Positions 23,993 to 36,512 of a DNA stretch of 64,000 bases are shown one piece after another (positions within the stretch are counted from its first letter, which is position 1; every line of letters begins with the position of its first letter). Both the position numbers and the translations under genes were made by a program. The stretch comes from Heliocybe sulcata. Taxonomy: Eukaryota > Basidiomycota > Agaricomycetes > Gloeophyllales > Gloeophyllaceae. Under the pieces are notes generated by a model that saw only the letters and a list, made by a program, of their open reading frames with translations, was not told the DNA's origin and did not search any database. Location: the NCBI GenBank assembly GCA_004369045.1, contig ML213505.1, positions 782,591 through 846,590 on the forward strand. The letters are read 5' to 3'.

Positions 23993-24982
23993 GATGGAGT
24001 CTGGGATAAGGGCAGGTACGCGTGTCTTGTTTCTATCCAGGTACGGAGGGACGTGAATATAAATCAGCAACAGCAATTTTTACGCATGTGATTGGAGGAC
24101 GGAAGTAAAACCTACCACCGTTAAGCGCAGGTTGCTTTTATATTAAATGCTTACCCTGGTTTCGGCGCCATTGTGTAAAGGATCACAACAAGCAGGATAG
24201 GCAGTTCCAAGGTAGAGAAGGCCGAAGCAGCCTAAGATCCGGAATGGCAGGTCCGGCCCACTTGTTTGGAGATAGTCAGACGTGGAATCCTGAGTCAAAT
24301 TATCGGATCGGGCGCCCACGAGAACAATCTTGTAACCTACCCTGGACAGCAACCCCGGAACAATGGACCGGAGTTTTAATAACCGACTGCACCAACCTGG
24401 CATAGCAGACGGTGGCGGCGGTGCACATGCGCAGGAAACTTATTGTGTCCTTAATCCCAACCACTGGTAACCCACAAGCTGTGTTGCTTTCAGCTTCCCT
24501 TTTCGGGCGCAGCGCCTGCGCACTTCATAAATCAAGACCCGGTGCCAGAAAAAAGTACAAAGAGGCGCGGGAGGTCTGCCGAGCTGGTGCGGCGGCGAAG
24601 TATCTCCCGTTGCTCGCCTCGGATCATCCATAGACATCCTGCTGCATTAGATGAGGGTTAGAATTACTTCCGGCGGTACATAGATCGACACGGAAGCAAA
24701 ACACTTACTAGGACGCTTGCATGGATGGTCCAGACAGGTATGTTGTACCCCAGAATTTGTTTCAGATGCCAACAGAGATAAATTCGGGTTCCCCTGTCCG
24801 CAGATTTGACTCGAGCGCTGCGAACCACGGCGAAGAGATCGCACCGGCGTCTGCAGATCCGTCGATTCCAGAAATGGGCAACTGCGGTTCGAGCGGAGCC
24901 CCAATCACTCACCTGTCTCAGGACGACTGGGAAAGACTCCTCATTGGCAGCCACTTGCAGCTACGCGTTCGCCTCGTCTATC
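23993..24982. promoter_or_regulatory. Divergent intergenic region (TEA factor / TSG101)
   Basis: About 1 kb between two genes transcribed away from each other. It is long for this gene-dense window, which fits a developmentally regulated TEA gene with upstream control sequence. Short open frames on both strands show no domain. No RNA gene or repeat is seen. Confidence 0.4.
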
Positions 24983-26862
24983 ATGAATAATGCAGAGACA
25001 TTGACTCAGAAGTGGCTTCGGCAGAACATACAGTCCTATGCGCGCGGTGACCGCGTCTACGCAGACGTCAACGCTGTACTCTCTCGTTTCCCTACTATCC
25101 GACCCAAAACGGACGTTTATAGTTCAGTGCGCAACGCTGTTCGCCATCCTGCAATGAATTGACCAGCTTGCGGTTCAGCCTTCGACGATGGTCGAACGCA
25201 GTTGCTTCTTTGCATCCACGGTCTTCTGCCTATCGCATTTCGGCAGACTTCCTACCATATCCCCATATCTGTATGGATGACATATGACTACCCTCGACAG
25301 CCTCCCCTTGTCTATGTCGTTCCCACAAGCGACATGCTGATCAAGGCGGGTAAGTATATGGACGTCAGTGGCAGATGTAGGATACCTTACATCGAAAACT
25401 GGGAGAGAAAGAGTGAAGTACGAGTTGACAGCGTCTGGTATATAGAACAACCAGTAGGCTGACTTTCTAGCCATACAGGCTTGTAATCTGCTCTCCCTGA
25501 TGGAAGAGATGCAAGATCAATTCTCTCGGGAGCCGCCTGTGTATGCAAAGTCGAAGAATATCGAAGCAAGGCCGCCCTGCGGGCCTGGGACGCCCGTCAA
25601 GGACGAATCTCCAAGACCCTCATATCGGCCCATCGCACAATCATTGACCGATGCTCGACCACCGCCTATACCGCCCAAGCCCGGAACATCCTCGCCAAGC
25701 AGACCTCAGTCTCGTCCTGGCAGTGTACCCTGGCCAGGGCAGCCAGATCCAGTAGGAAGGGTGACGAGCGTGAGCAGCATTGTCCAGTAACTCCTATCAA
25801 CAGGTGAGCTCACGAACGTTTCGTAGCCCGCGGTCCCTCCCCGTCCGATTCTTCATCATGGCCTGTATGCACCCTCACCGCAGCACCAGAGAAGTGCGTC
25901 CATGCATAATCCGTACCCTGCCAGCAGTCCCGCGACGCACGCCCTCCAACATCCCTCGCTTCCTATTTCACCTTCGAATCAGCGATGGTCGATGCCCCCT
26001 CCCCAAGTCGCTCCAAATCCGCAGGGTGCTCCCAGTATTAACCAATCTCCTCCCGTTCCCCCGGCGGGGAACATTCGTCCAACTCCACCATATCAACCCT
26101 TCTTGTCACCCGAAGTAGTCACACCACCCCATGCTTCACCGTTATATTCTCAGCCCGTGCCTCGACCTCCGCCTCCCAACCTCCTGGAGGAACCCTCGAT
26201 TGAACCGAGAGAACCGGATCCTTCGCAAGCAAGTGGCCATGCTCCACCTCGCCCTATGAATCCAGAGCTGCTCCGACTGCACGCCGACGTGCATGCCAAG
26301 TTCAGCTCAGAACTTGCGTCACTGTCTCAGGCGATGGAAATGGATGCAGATCGCCTGCGTGCGCATCAAAGGGACCTGCTCATGGGAGAACCGGCGATCC
26401 GGGATGAGATGGCCAGGCTCGAAGCTGTCAGGGATGTCTGCAGCGGCGTGGCCGGGCGACTCAGAGGCGTTGTGGGAGACTTGGAGAAGAACGTCAGCGA
26501 GCTAAAGAAGAAAGGGGATCCGGAAGTAGATGAGCTAGTGTGTTCTACTACTATAGTTCACAACCAGTAAGCACGCTCTAGACTCTCGCTTCATTACACT
26601 AACTCCGTCCTCGTAGGTTGCTTAACTTGGTCGCGGAAGAGAATGCTATCGAGGACACCATATATCACCTGCACCGGGCTCTTAACACCGGGAGAATCGA
26701 TCTGGATCGCTTTTTGCGGGTAGGTGGATATGTGCGATACCATGTTGGACTGGCTGACAATGACTGGTCCAGACCACTCGTGTTCTAGCCGAAGAACAGT
26801 TCATGAAGAAGGCACTTATAGAGAAGATCCAGACCGGCTTGCCTATGAGCCAATGGGCGTGA
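24983..26862 (+). CDS. VPS23: ESCRT-I subunit TSG101/Vps23
   Basis: Binds ubiquitinated cargo and helps sort it into multivesicular bodies. The ATG at 24983 starts MNNAETLTQKWLRQNIQSYA. The N-terminal UEV domain (about residues 1-145) is split by short introns: SRFPTIRPKTDVY, YDDGRTQLLLCIHGLLPIAF, SYHIPISVWMTYDYPRQPPL and VYVVPTSDMLIKAGKYMDVS. As in other UEV proteins, the E2 catalytic cysteine is absent. A proline-rich linker (25570-26230) is followed by a coiled coil (MNPELLRLHADVHAKFSSEL, RLRGVVGDLEKNVSELKKKG). The C-terminal steadiness box is present: EEQFMKKALIEKIQTGLPMS, ending QWA with TGA at 26860-26862. Order and length (about 570 residues) match fungal Vps23. It is tail-to-tail with SRC1, 421 bp apart. 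Confidence 0.92.
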
Positions 26863-27283
26863 AAGGCGCCAGCACCAATACCGTAGAGTTTAGTTAGGAC
26901 TAGTGTGCGAGTTAGCCCTTTGAGGGAGGGAACCATAGGATCGACAGTCCCCCATTCTTGTGATCGCGCGTCTGCATCTGATGTGGGTGCCAATGACCGA
27001 TGAACGCGCTCAGAGGAACGTTCTTTCCTATTTGGTTCAACTGAGGCTTGTCCTCGGAGCCGCTCTTGCCCAATCCTCGAGATCCTCGATCGTCGTCCCG
27101 AAAGCAGAATGGAATCAGCAGGTAAGTAGTCTTAGAGTACATGGTAATAAAAGTAACCAGCATCCGTCATACATCTCGTATCATTAAGTACATCATACAG
27201 AACAAATAGATATCCAATCAAGTGGTGGAACTCGCATAAACTTACTCGAGAAGCATAGACCTTGCCCCGAACACCCAGACCTA
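26863..27283. other. Tail-to-tail intergenic spacer
   Basis: 421 bp between the stops of TSG101 and SRC1, presumably 3' untranslated regions of both. Small open frames here carry no recognisable domain. Confidence 0.4.
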
Positions 27284-30035
27284 TCAATCCTTCGAAGCTA
27301 TCGCCCGAGGACTGCTTGGGCCGACGCTTCCCACCCACCTCCATACCCTCATTTCGTCGCCACCGGGCAGTTCTTCCAGGTTCGTCCTGACATTTGCATT
27401 GCTCTCCACCACATGTTCCACCTTGTTCCACAATCGGCTGCGTGTCGAGATCGAATGTGTATCCTGCAAAATAAGGTCGCGCAGCTGCAGCGACGATAGA
27501 TAGGGCTGCGGGGCGGTGATAGGGTCCGTATGGTGGGCCAATTCTTGGGTACGCAACGCGTCTAGAACAATGGGGACCAGCTCTGATGCACGCCTGTCTT
27601 CCAGCTGACGACTGCTTCTTCGCCTGCGATAGTACAATGTACCAAGGGCGCTCGCTACCAGAGCTACAGACAATAGAGGTCGATCACCATAGCAGCTAGC
27701 CATATTGTTCTCGGACTTACCGAAAATCCTAGTCTGCCATTCGTACCAAGTTTCTCTAGTCTTGACTCTGATGAGACAGCTCAGGTCTAGGTTCGGTTCG
27801 CTATGCGCCAGATACTTTCGGCCCCTACAGTGAAATGAAAGTCAGTCAACACGTGTCAAGGAGTAACTGTCATCGCATTGCGCTTACTCCGAGTCTTTGC
27901 CGACAATAACACCGCCCCATTCAACCAACTGACTGACTGCTTCACCGAACAGGTTGTCAAAATTTTCCAATGCTTTCCCCTGCCAACATTTAATGAGCAA
28001 AGTATTAAATCACGCGCTCTGGACAAACATACCCCGGGCCGCTTCTTCATGATTGCTTTCAGTTCGTTCACTTCTGTTCCCCACATCCTGGCTTGCCCAC
28101 CCTTCGACTCCGGTATTTCTCTGACATCGCCGGTACACAGCCTCTTGCCACGCTCTTGGCCTAAGTATGCCCCCATAACTTTCCCCAGGACGCCAATGTT
28201 TCGTTTCCGCCTCGGATCCTCCACGCATCTCGGGGGAAATGCGACTGGTCCAAAGCCAGGCAATCCATCAATGAGTCCCACAGCCTCCCAGACTGTATGT
28301 ACAACAGGTGACGAGGACGCAGATGGAGGTGGGAGGAAGGCCAATAGGGGATGAGAGCGAAGTAGATACTTGTCCTCACAGACGACGTCACGACCATTGC
28401 ATCTGGCATGGGTGGGACATGGAGTACAGCTCGTCGGATGCGCGAAAGGAACGAGGTCTGGAAGAGGGCAAGGAACCGATTCACCACCGTTCTTGCTCAA
28501 TTTGTAGGTGTTCCCGGTAGATGTGACAGAAGGAAGCCGCACAAGCGTAGCGTTATCCCTGTTACACGCCTCGATAGCAGCCCATCGAGCTTTCATCGTC
28601 TCGAGAACCACATTCGTGTTGGTCTCAGGGTCGCAGAAACCGATCTTGGCAGAGTCTGCCTTGTACTTATAAATCACAGGAGAGACGGCCATAAGGCACA
28701 GAGCAAAGATGATGCGGAGCAGCGTTGACGAAGAATCCTTCGTGGGGGGTGGGCGGGATCGAACGACTTCTCTGTCGCCCGCAATACGGCGTGCAACAGC
28801 GGCAGTGTGATCCTCTGCTTCTTCGTCGACTTCATCTTCTAATTCATCCAGGACTTGATGCTGTACTTGCATCATACTCTTCTCGGGGTCGCCACCCAAG
28901 TCAGCCTCCTCTTCAGCCATCTCACTCGGTGCTCGCTTCAACGGAGTCCGAACATTATTCGGAGGGAGTGCTGACTTCCGAGGGCTGGCTCGATTAAAGA
29001 CAAGCGGCGGAAGGTCGGGCTCGAAGGTAGATTGGAATGGAGAAGTCGGAGATGGCTTGCGCTCCTCAGGTAAGGCAATGGTTCTCTTTGGTGGAGAAGG
29101 GGAGACATCAGGAGGAGCCGATGCCGCCTTTCGAGACTTTCGGGCCACCGACGTACGGGAGGCAGTGCGCCGAGCCCTGGCCTTCGGAGGTGACGGCTTA
29201 GAAGGAGAGGATTCAGCTCCGGATTGGAAAACATTGTTATCTTCCCATGCGCTGTCTTCTGCGTGCTGTGGTCCAAGACGACTGGCATGAGTATTCGTAC
29301 TGGCTGTCAATATAAATGCATACAGATTCGGAGATACGTCGAGCCTCATTTGCGGTATTTGCAGACTACACCTTTGTTGTGAGCAAATATAGGAAGTGGC
29401 ATAAGTGATGACCCACCGATTTCTTGTTGCGACTGATCTTGCGGGGAGGAACTTCTTCAGGCTCACTGTCCTCGGCCAGAACAGGTTCCACTGCGATGGT
29501 CCTCCGCGACGCAGGTGCTCCCAAGGTAGGCTGAGCCGAGGACCGACGACGTTTAGGCTGCTTGGAGTTCAGAAAGTCATAAGAGGTCAGTGCAGTGAAA
29601 ACTGACGGGTTCAGGTTTCGTCGGAGAGGGATCTCGCCGTTCCTGAGAGGGTGCGCGAGAGACACGCCTAGAAGACCTCCGAACAGATGGCTAAGTTGGA
29701 TAACATGAGTATGGCCTGCAAAACGGTGACTGTTCGAAAATACCAGCCTTCCTGTCTTCACCGATGGGCTTGCCTGTTACTCCATCCTTGATCCCATCGT
29801 CGCTCGGATTGCTATTCTCCCTCTGCAGTTTCTCCTTTCTCAGCTTGTTACTTTGCGGCTTGATCTCGTCGTTGAAGACCTGCACGAGTCGGGGCTTGGT
29901 GTAGGGGGAAGGATACCTGATATCGTGATGACCAAAGACGCCGAGGAGCTGAGGCACGGTGAGCGTGGTGGGATCAAAGTCAGGCTCGAGGTAGCGGCCC
30001 TCGGCGATGACTTGAGCGGCCGTCATGCGCGACAT
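27284..30035 (-). CDS. SRC1: Inner nuclear membrane protein Src1/Heh1 (HeH and Man1-Src1 C-terminal domains)
   Basis: LEM-family relative that anchors chromatin (rDNA, telomeres) to the nuclear envelope. The chosen ATG at 30033-30035 gives MSRMTAAQVIAEGRYLEPDF. The N-terminal helix-extension-helix domain is clear: DFDPTTLTVPQLLGVFGHHD, then PYTKPRLVQVFNDEIK. A long low-complexity nucleoplasmic region rich in K/R/S/P and acidic patches (about 28880-29760; PKRRRSSAQPTLG, PKARARRTASRTSVARKSRK) probably carries nuclear import signals. A hydrophobic segment (LLRIIFALCLMAVSPVIYKY) is the first membrane span. The lumenal Man1-Src1 C-terminal domain follows with paired cysteines (SCTPCPTHARCNGRDVVCED, KYLLRSHPLLAFLPPP). 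A second hydrophobic segment is LLSVALVASALGTLYYRRRR, and the closing helical domain is SRLWNKVEHVVESNANVRTN with DEMRVWRWVG. It ends at 27284. An in-frame ATG at 30098 would add 21 residues. Confidence 0.87.
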
Positions 30036-30789
30036 CGTTACGGAGGACGCGAGGAACGGCGCAGGCGTATAAACACGCAGATCGTGGTCAACAAACAAGG
30101 CGCGTCATGGACCCTGAGAACTGTATTCAACAGATGCACGTGATCATGACGCGCCTAGTACTGCGGATTCGCACGCCTTTGATTGGCTTCCGACTTGGCT
30201 GGCGTTGTGCGTGTCTCGCGACAGTTTCTCAAAAGTACAGTACTTGGGCTGGCTAGCATTATTGATGGGACAAGCGCATCGCCTGCAACTCGCAAAGAGA
30301 TCTTGTATATGGGTGCGATCCCTGCGAATAGAACAATAGATAGATAGGTACAGGAACGCGCCGGATTTGCTGAAACTGTCCGGATATGCACCCACCGTCA
30401 AGAGCGCTGCTACTTCCCAAGTTCCCATCGATCCCGCCTTGCTATGTACTTACTAGCCACAGCCACCAAGAAGAGGGTCTCTCCCGCGATGATGCCAAAG
30501 CATGATTGGCACTAGTTGAGACAATAACAAGGTCGAGACCATCAGGCTGCCATGACACATCCGTCGACGGGTTCGCAGGTGCTACTATGGAACACCCATG
30601 TTCGTTAGCACATCGAGAAGGCTGATATTCTGAGACATCCCAAGAGTAACGGAAAATGACCATATGTCAAGAGACAATAGTACTGCCCCCACGATGCGTT
30701 CGCATTGCCAGTTCAAGTAATCGATTCCTTACAGATGAGTAACCAAGCAGGTGACGTACACAGTAGATTGATACAAACGCGATAAATAC
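30036..30789. other. Intergenic, nothing recognised
   Basis: About 750 bp between the start of SRC1 and the stop of the sulfide:quinone oxidoreductase. A 73-codon minus-strand frame opens with a true ATG at 30661-30663 and ends at 30442, but it has no family features and I do not call it a gene. The SRC1 promoter should lie at the left end. Confidence 0.4.
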
Positions 30790-32534
30790 TTACTCAAGGG
30801 CAGGGAACGAAGGGCGAATGATGCCCGAAGTGCCGAACCACTGTCCCTTGACCATGTAATTGAAGTATGCCCAAGGGAAAAGATCCTGTTCAATCAAGAT
30901 TAGCATCCAACGATCCAGAGCCTGGTGGTAGGGGACTGCTTACCTTTTTGAGGTGGTAATACAGTCTATCAAGGATCGTTAATTAGAGAATGAATCTTAA
31001 GGAAGGAGATTAGACGCTCACCGTCTAGGCTGAGCCTGGTCGCCGAAGTACTCCGCGAAAGTCTCCTCTGGAATAGCATCGTATTTGAACTCCGCCAGCA
31101 TCAGCTGGCCATAGCCAGTCAACAGCTAAGATTGACATATCAGGGGTCGTCAGTTCACGAGGCTACCAAACATCACTGACCGGGCAACTCGTGTACCCGT
31201 TGTACTTCGCATTCGCAGTCTTTCCGGTGTCCATAACGGAGAACAGATTCTCCGTGAGGATCGGTGCCTGCTTCGTAATCGCCGCTGCGGTTTTGCTAGT
31301 GGGCAGGGTGGTACAGTCGCCGAGGGCCCATACGTTCCCAAACTCGGGTTTCACATGCCTCAGCGTCTCCTTGTTGACTTCAACCCATCCAGCAGCGTCG
31401 GCTATTGGCTGCCCCTTCATGAAGTCCAGGGGCCCCTGTGGCGGTACGACGTGCAGGATGTCATAATCCACGGCTGCAGTAGAGCCGTCCGCCTTGGTAA
31501 ACGTCGCCTTGTGGTTAGGGACGTCGATGGAAGTCAGGTTATGCTGGAATTGGCCAGGGATACCCCGCTTCAGGCGCAGCTCATTCAAGGCATCAGAGTA
31601 TTTCTTGACACCAAACATGGTGGGTGTTCCGGTGTAGAACTCGACCTGAGTGTTTCCACCACGGCCGGTCTTTTGGAACCGGTCCCAAGCCATCCACATG
31701 ATCTTTTGAGGGGCTGATGATCGCAGCATTAGCTAACATCGGGTTTTGGACGGATATCGGACAGTACCTCCTGCGCACTTGATGATCCCCGCGGGCTGTG
31801 TGAAGACCGCCTTACCGGACCGGAGTCCCTCAATGTCTCTCCAGACTTTGTCACAGAAGTCGTAAGAATAAATGGTAGAAACACCTGACTTCGGGTCCGA
31901 GAGCCCCTGGGACAAGCCGGAGATAGCATCGTAGTTGACCTTGAGTCCGGTGGCCACAACCAAAGTGTCGTACGACAAAGTACGACCAGATGTCGTGGTG
32001 AGCGAATTCGCCGAAGGGTTGAAACTCTGCACGTTCTCAGGGACATGAGCTAAATGAGGTGGAATGAGGGATGAGAGTGAGCGGCGGAGTTCATGCTTCT
32101 GCTTGAGACCAGAGCCAACTAGTGTCCTATGCCGTAGCGCCACCGATCAGTCAACCTAGTACGAATACCTAGTTAACACGAGAAACTAACCATCCAGGCT
32201 ATACAAAACGAGTGTCAGCATGTGCAATACAGACACCATGTGGTCCTGACGCACCTGGTAGTGATGAAACTCGGCCGCGTCGAGGATAGCAATGTCATCG
32301 GCGTTCAGGGCCTTCCCAGCAGACCGGAATCGGTTGTATATCTGGTTTGCAACAGTCAAACCAGCGGAGCCTGACATACGCGAGGGGTCAGAGGCTTCAC
32401 AATCCCGAAGACGTCGGACTCGTACCTCCGCCCACCACGACAATCTTATATTTGTCCTTGTCCGAGGCCGTATGCGCCCATCTTGCTCTGGAGACCTGCG
32501 GAAAGGCGTTCAGCGTCCTTTTGACAGACAACAT
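30790..32534 (-). CDS. Sulfide:quinone oxidoreductase, mitochondrial
   Basis: Flavoprotein of the inner mitochondrial membrane that oxidises sulfide and passes electrons to ubiquinone (HMT2/SQOR family). The ATG at 32532-32534 gives MLSVKRTLNAFPQVSRARWA, an arginine-rich, acid-free presequence. The FAD Rossmann motif follows as KYKIVVVGGG, spliced to SAGLTVANQIYNRFRSAGK. Further conserved pieces are LIPPHLAHVPENVQSFNPSA, LSYDTLVVATGLKVNYDAIS and the first redox cysteine in GIIKCAGG, spliced to APQKIMWMAW. A second FAD motif is FGNVWALGDCTTLPTSKTAA, and the second redox cysteine is in YNGYTSCPV. The C-terminus (YYHLKKDLFPWAYFNYMVKG, then FGTSGIIRPSFPALE) is the hydrophobic membrane-docking end typical of the eukaryotic type; TAA at 30790-30792. 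Length (about 450 residues) is normal. At least seven short introns. Confidence 0.92.
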
Positions 32535-33305
32535 ATGCAGGCGTCTAGAAATGGTCAACTAAAGCTGAGACCCGAGAATATCGGAGATGTCGAGCTGCCT
32601 GGGTGCGCAAGGTATATATGCTCACCAGCTATTCGGAATTTTTGGCTTCCGCTGACTTCAGCCACAGGCCGAGGTGTCCCTAACCAAGTAACAAGCACGT
32701 CATTTTTCGGAATATCTTCTTGCACGTGAGGATTCCCAGGTATGTTTTCGTTATCTTCTGATAATATTATGATGCACGTACTTGGCTCCCAGATGAAGGT
32801 CTGTCGGCATAAGTTGGGAGGTCTGGTAGAGCTCGGGCAACACCGCTAAGATTTCAACATCGCCTCGATTGGCTTAAATGGCTCCACTGTGGCAATAGAT
32901 CATTTGTTACGAAGTTTAGCGCCCAGCACTGTGCCAGTAATAGCGCTGTGCTCAGCTTGCTCAGGACTGCCATGGAACCCATCGATGCCTTTCAATCAGT
33001 CAATCATTCATGATCTCGTATCTACATAGGCTTGAATTTGTACAAGGTAGGAACGGCACGTCATTGGCAGGGCGGTTACCCTCGGTTACTGGGCAACCAG
33101 TGAGGCTCTTGTTCTGACTCTCTTCTCCTCCCAACCACAACCACTGAGGACTCTGGCTGGCCACGTCCGACTTTCTCTTCCTTCGTTCTTCAAATACTTT
33201 CCAGCTGGTCTGGTTTTAGATTGTCCTGCTGGTTCAATCGTAGACTTGGTTTGACCATTGTATATCTTTCCTATCGTGCCCCGCTAGCAACAATCAGCGC
33301 ATCAC
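32535..33305. promoter_or_regulatory. Divergent intergenic region (SQR / Mso1-like)
   Basis: About 770 bp between two genes transcribed away from each other. Pyrimidine-rich stretches (33110-33210) precede the Mso1-like gene, as is usual just upstream of fungal transcription starts. Nothing else is recognised. Confidence 0.4.
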
Positions 33306-34596
33306 ATGCTCCCCTCCCGACCCAATGCCTCGCGAACTGGAGCAGGCCTCCCCTCTGCCCCGCGCTCGCGCTCGGTAGGACGACCCAGTTACGAATACGA
33401 GCGTGAGCAGCCAAGGAGCCGCGCGCTCCCGTCCTCAGAGCGCAGTGTGAGGCCCCAGCGCTCTGCCGCCAATCTACCTTCTCCAACCTCATACAGCGAC
33501 CACGCTCCGACCGCGTATAGGGACCGTGGAAGAGATGCGACGTCCCGCCGTGCTCCGCCTGCTATGCCCAGCACTCCCCGCGCGAAGAGCCAGGCTCCTA
33601 GTGATCGCAGGCGGGAGAGGGACTACGATCCGCGGGTTTCGTACACGTCCGGATCCGAGTCGATATCCTCGATGTCCTCGATCTCGTCGTCTGGATCGTC
33701 TTTTCTCGACAGAATGAAGAGTCGGTCCGGTTATGCGTCTTCGCGGACAAGTTTGGAGGAGGATGCGGACCCGTATCCGCGCAAACAAGGAAGGCAGATG
33801 AGTAGTAGGCAGGCTATGAGGAGGGATATCGGTTCTGATGGTTCTGAAGATGGTATGTCATGTCCCGAAGGTTTGGCGATCTCAAACTAATTAACGCCTT
33901 CACATAGAACGTCAGTCTGACTATGGGTCTCAACAAGCCGGGGCTGGTTCTACGCTCTGGTCCCGCGTTGCAGACGTAGCGGGAACTTTGACCGTCAACG
34001 TCAGCAAAGCTTGGGAAACTAAAATTACCACTTTCAGTGGCGAAGGTGAGTAGATGAATAAGTGGTATATTGTTTAGTCGTCAGCGTGATCTATGACAGA
34101 GACCCCTCCTGGCCAAGAGTCGCGTCTTACCAGGGCCATGAAAGCTTACCACTTGGAGAAAGCTCGTGGTCCGTCGGACCTACCGGAGTGGCTTTTCAGT
34201 GAACAGGAACGGCGCCCTGGACGCTCTCGGCAGGAGAGTCCTCCCTCCATAGATCAATATGAGGAGGTCACGGTTGCGGCGCCACCGCGAAGCAGAGGGC
34301 TCAAGGACGTGTACGCCACGGCTGCCACTTCCACGCCTGCCCAGTATGTTGGCAGGTCGGAGCCATCTACGGGACGACGTTTCGCTGGACAGGCGCAGCC
34401 AACCCCGTCAAAGGCGACAGATCGACTCAAGGCAATGCGTGATGCGAAGCGCGGTGCTGTCGCAAGATATGATGGTGCTGATGATCATGCATCGTTGGGA
34501 CGAGAAGGACGTGGGAATAGGATGGAAGAAGAGAGACGTGCTCCTCTCCGGACGGGATTGCCCTCTGGGCCTGGGCTCCGTTCAAGGAGGACTTAG
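33306..34596 (+). CDS. Mso1-like Sec1-binding protein
   Basis: Probably a small exocytosis factor that binds the Sec1 protein at sites of vesicle fusion. The ATG at 33306 gives MLPSRPNASRTGAGLPSAPR. The first 190 residues are low complexity, rich in Ser/Arg/Pro, with no fold visible. After an intron (about 33853-33907) comes a conserved block around residues 200-275: TLWSRVADVAGTLTVNVSKA, WETKITTFSGE, a third intron-bounded piece TPPGQESRLTRAMKAYHLEK, then ARGPSDLPEWLFSEQERRPG. This block resembles the Sec1-binding region of fungal Mso1 (LTRAxKxYHLEKAR..DLPxWLF); I match it from memory. The tail is again basic and disordered, ending SGPGLRSRRT at TAG 34594-34596. The coding frame is secure; the function is a family inference. 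Confidence 0.7.
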
Positions 34597-36512
34597 AGAC
34601 TTTTCGTATGGAATTGGGAATTTTCACGACGATGATGTGCCTGATTATGATTGGTCTGATGGCATGACCGATGGTGTAGATATATGCGTTCGGGTCCGAA
34701 GGCACTTGGCAACGCTTGGAGGAAGAATCACCGTTGCTCTCTTCGCTGAGCTCGGGGATGGCTGCAGAAGCGTTCGAGGGGGTACCCTCTCTCGAGCATG
34801 AAGTCGCTTGCGCGTCGCATGGCCGTTATTTGATGGAACGGAGAGTTCTCACTGGACACACGTACCGTTGCCGAGCAGGACCAGGTCGAGTTAGGCAAGT
34901 AATGCTGACAAAGCGCAGGGGACGCGGGGTCCTGGCACCCTTGCCTGTCACAGCACGTTATCGAATGCGATTGGTCCCGCATTATATATGTAAGCATTGC
35001 CAGTGACTATATTGAAGTTACTCGTGAGCGGTGAGATAGTTAGGTCCAGGAATAATAGATATGGTGCAATGTTAACGTCATTACTCTATGAGCGGAATAA
35101 ACAACTGGCCATGTATGTACAAAGTAATGTTGATTATATAGAGATCTCTGCTTATTACTAGATATATTAGTTATTATGTACCGTAAAGCGTCGTGCTCCA
35201 GCTGTGTAAGATAGCCACAAAGAAGGTAAAATTCAGGGTTACTCACTGGCTTCGGGCCAGTCAGTCTGAGTCGCGAAAGCAAATGAGTTCACAGAACATC
35301 GAGGACGGTCCCTATCGGAGATAGCCGGGTTCATATCCCACGGTCCTTTGAGCCATAGGCGGGTGCCCACGGACTAGATAAGATTCCGCCTGCTGCTCTG
35401 GCCCTCTTCTCAACCGCCTCATAATTACTTACCTAGCACGTAATGCGATGCCCAACGGGGACGGACGCCACATCGGCACGCAGTGACATCAGGGTTTTAT
35501 TTTGTGGCGGGACGCGTCGGTGGCTGACATCAAAATAAGGACAAATACTGCGGTATAATTTCATGAACAGTTGTTGGACCCGCATCGCGTTGTAGAGTTG
35601 CCCTTCATACGAGTCAGAGTTCAATTAAAAAACATATCTAAATGCAGGGCTATAGTAAAGTACCAGATAAAAGTACGGGTCCATGTGTAATCCTGTATAG
35701 GATGATGCCTACATCGAGGAAACTGTGACTAACCGTAACGTGCGAACCTTCACTCGGACCCCATCAGCTCTGATGCAAGATTGAGTGCGCAAAATCGACC
35801 TGGCCCTGCTCGGCAACGGTACACACGTGAAATTTGTAAATGGAGGCGACGGGTTGATTACCGGAAAAGGAAGTGAGATTCGGATACAACTTGGGAAAGG
35901 AACTGGTTGCGAATGACAACGCCGGTCCAGTGAATTCCTCGATTGACCGAGCTGTCCGACCCAGCAACGCGCCATTCGTTGCGCGAGGCACTTGCCAGAC
36001 GGACGTTGGCTGGATGGCAGTGACCTGTACTATAGAGCTGTTCGACAGACCGCATGCATTCAAGACAGGATCTTTGCGAGTAAGAAACAAAATGTCAGCG
36101 GGTCTGATAATCAGCGTGGCCTAAAGATAGCCCGCGCCATGCCAGTGATCGTTCGTAGTCGTCGCTATGGACATCGGGCCAATCAGATTTCAGTCTCCGC
36201 ATTGGCTCCTGTTATATCTCAGACGGAGCGCAATTCCCTCCTTTACCCTTCCTTCCCGTCTCTCTTTCTCTTCGTTTTTCGTTTTCCCATTCGTTCTCTT
36301 ATCTTAGTCGAGTTGATTCTCGACTGTTTCTACTCGGGGTATGTATGCTATCCTTTCGAACCTGTCCGACGCTGACCGCAACCCAGATCACCCTCTTTGA
36401 TAGAGACGTAACTTTGCAATCCTCTGGGAGGTCTAGGTTTATTGGCGCTAGTCCGACAGTCACCTAAACGGTCAACAACTTTCTTTTACGTTCGCAAGCC
36501 GAAATTTCTACG
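34597..36512. other. Gene-poor stretch of 1.9 kb
   Basis: The longest interval without a recognisable gene. Part of it (about 35030-35230) is clearly richer in A+T than the flanks. Open frames at 34259-34801 (plus) and 35709-36090 (minus) show no domain or convincing splice pattern. The right end holds the promoter and leader of the cupredoxin gene. A stretch at 35320-35345 looks vaguely like a tRNA B box, but no cloverleaf can be built around it. Confidence 0.4.
36230..36386 (+). promoter_or_regulatory. CT-rich tract and probable 5'-leader intron of the cupredoxin gene
   Basis: A long pyrimidine-rich tract (about 36233-36300) is the kind found at the transcription start of strongly expressed fungal genes. 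It is followed by a good intron candidate at 36339-36386 (GTATGT donor, GCTGAC branch-like element, CCCAG acceptor, 48 bp) that would lie in the 5' untranslated region. Confidence 0.4.

Noticed and set aside
30442-30663. 73-codon minus-strand frame between SRC1 and SQR
   Set aside because: It has a true ATG, but no recognised domain, no neighbouring exons of matching character and no homologue I know.
34259-34801. Plus-strand frame of 180 codons overlapping the Mso1-like gene
   Set aside because: Its first two thirds are a shadow of the Mso1-like coding exon in another frame, and the remainder lacks features.
35300-35400. Possible tRNA
   Set aside because: A short run (GGGTTCATATCCCACGG) recalls a B box, but no acceptor, D or anticodon stem can be paired around it, so no tRNA is called.
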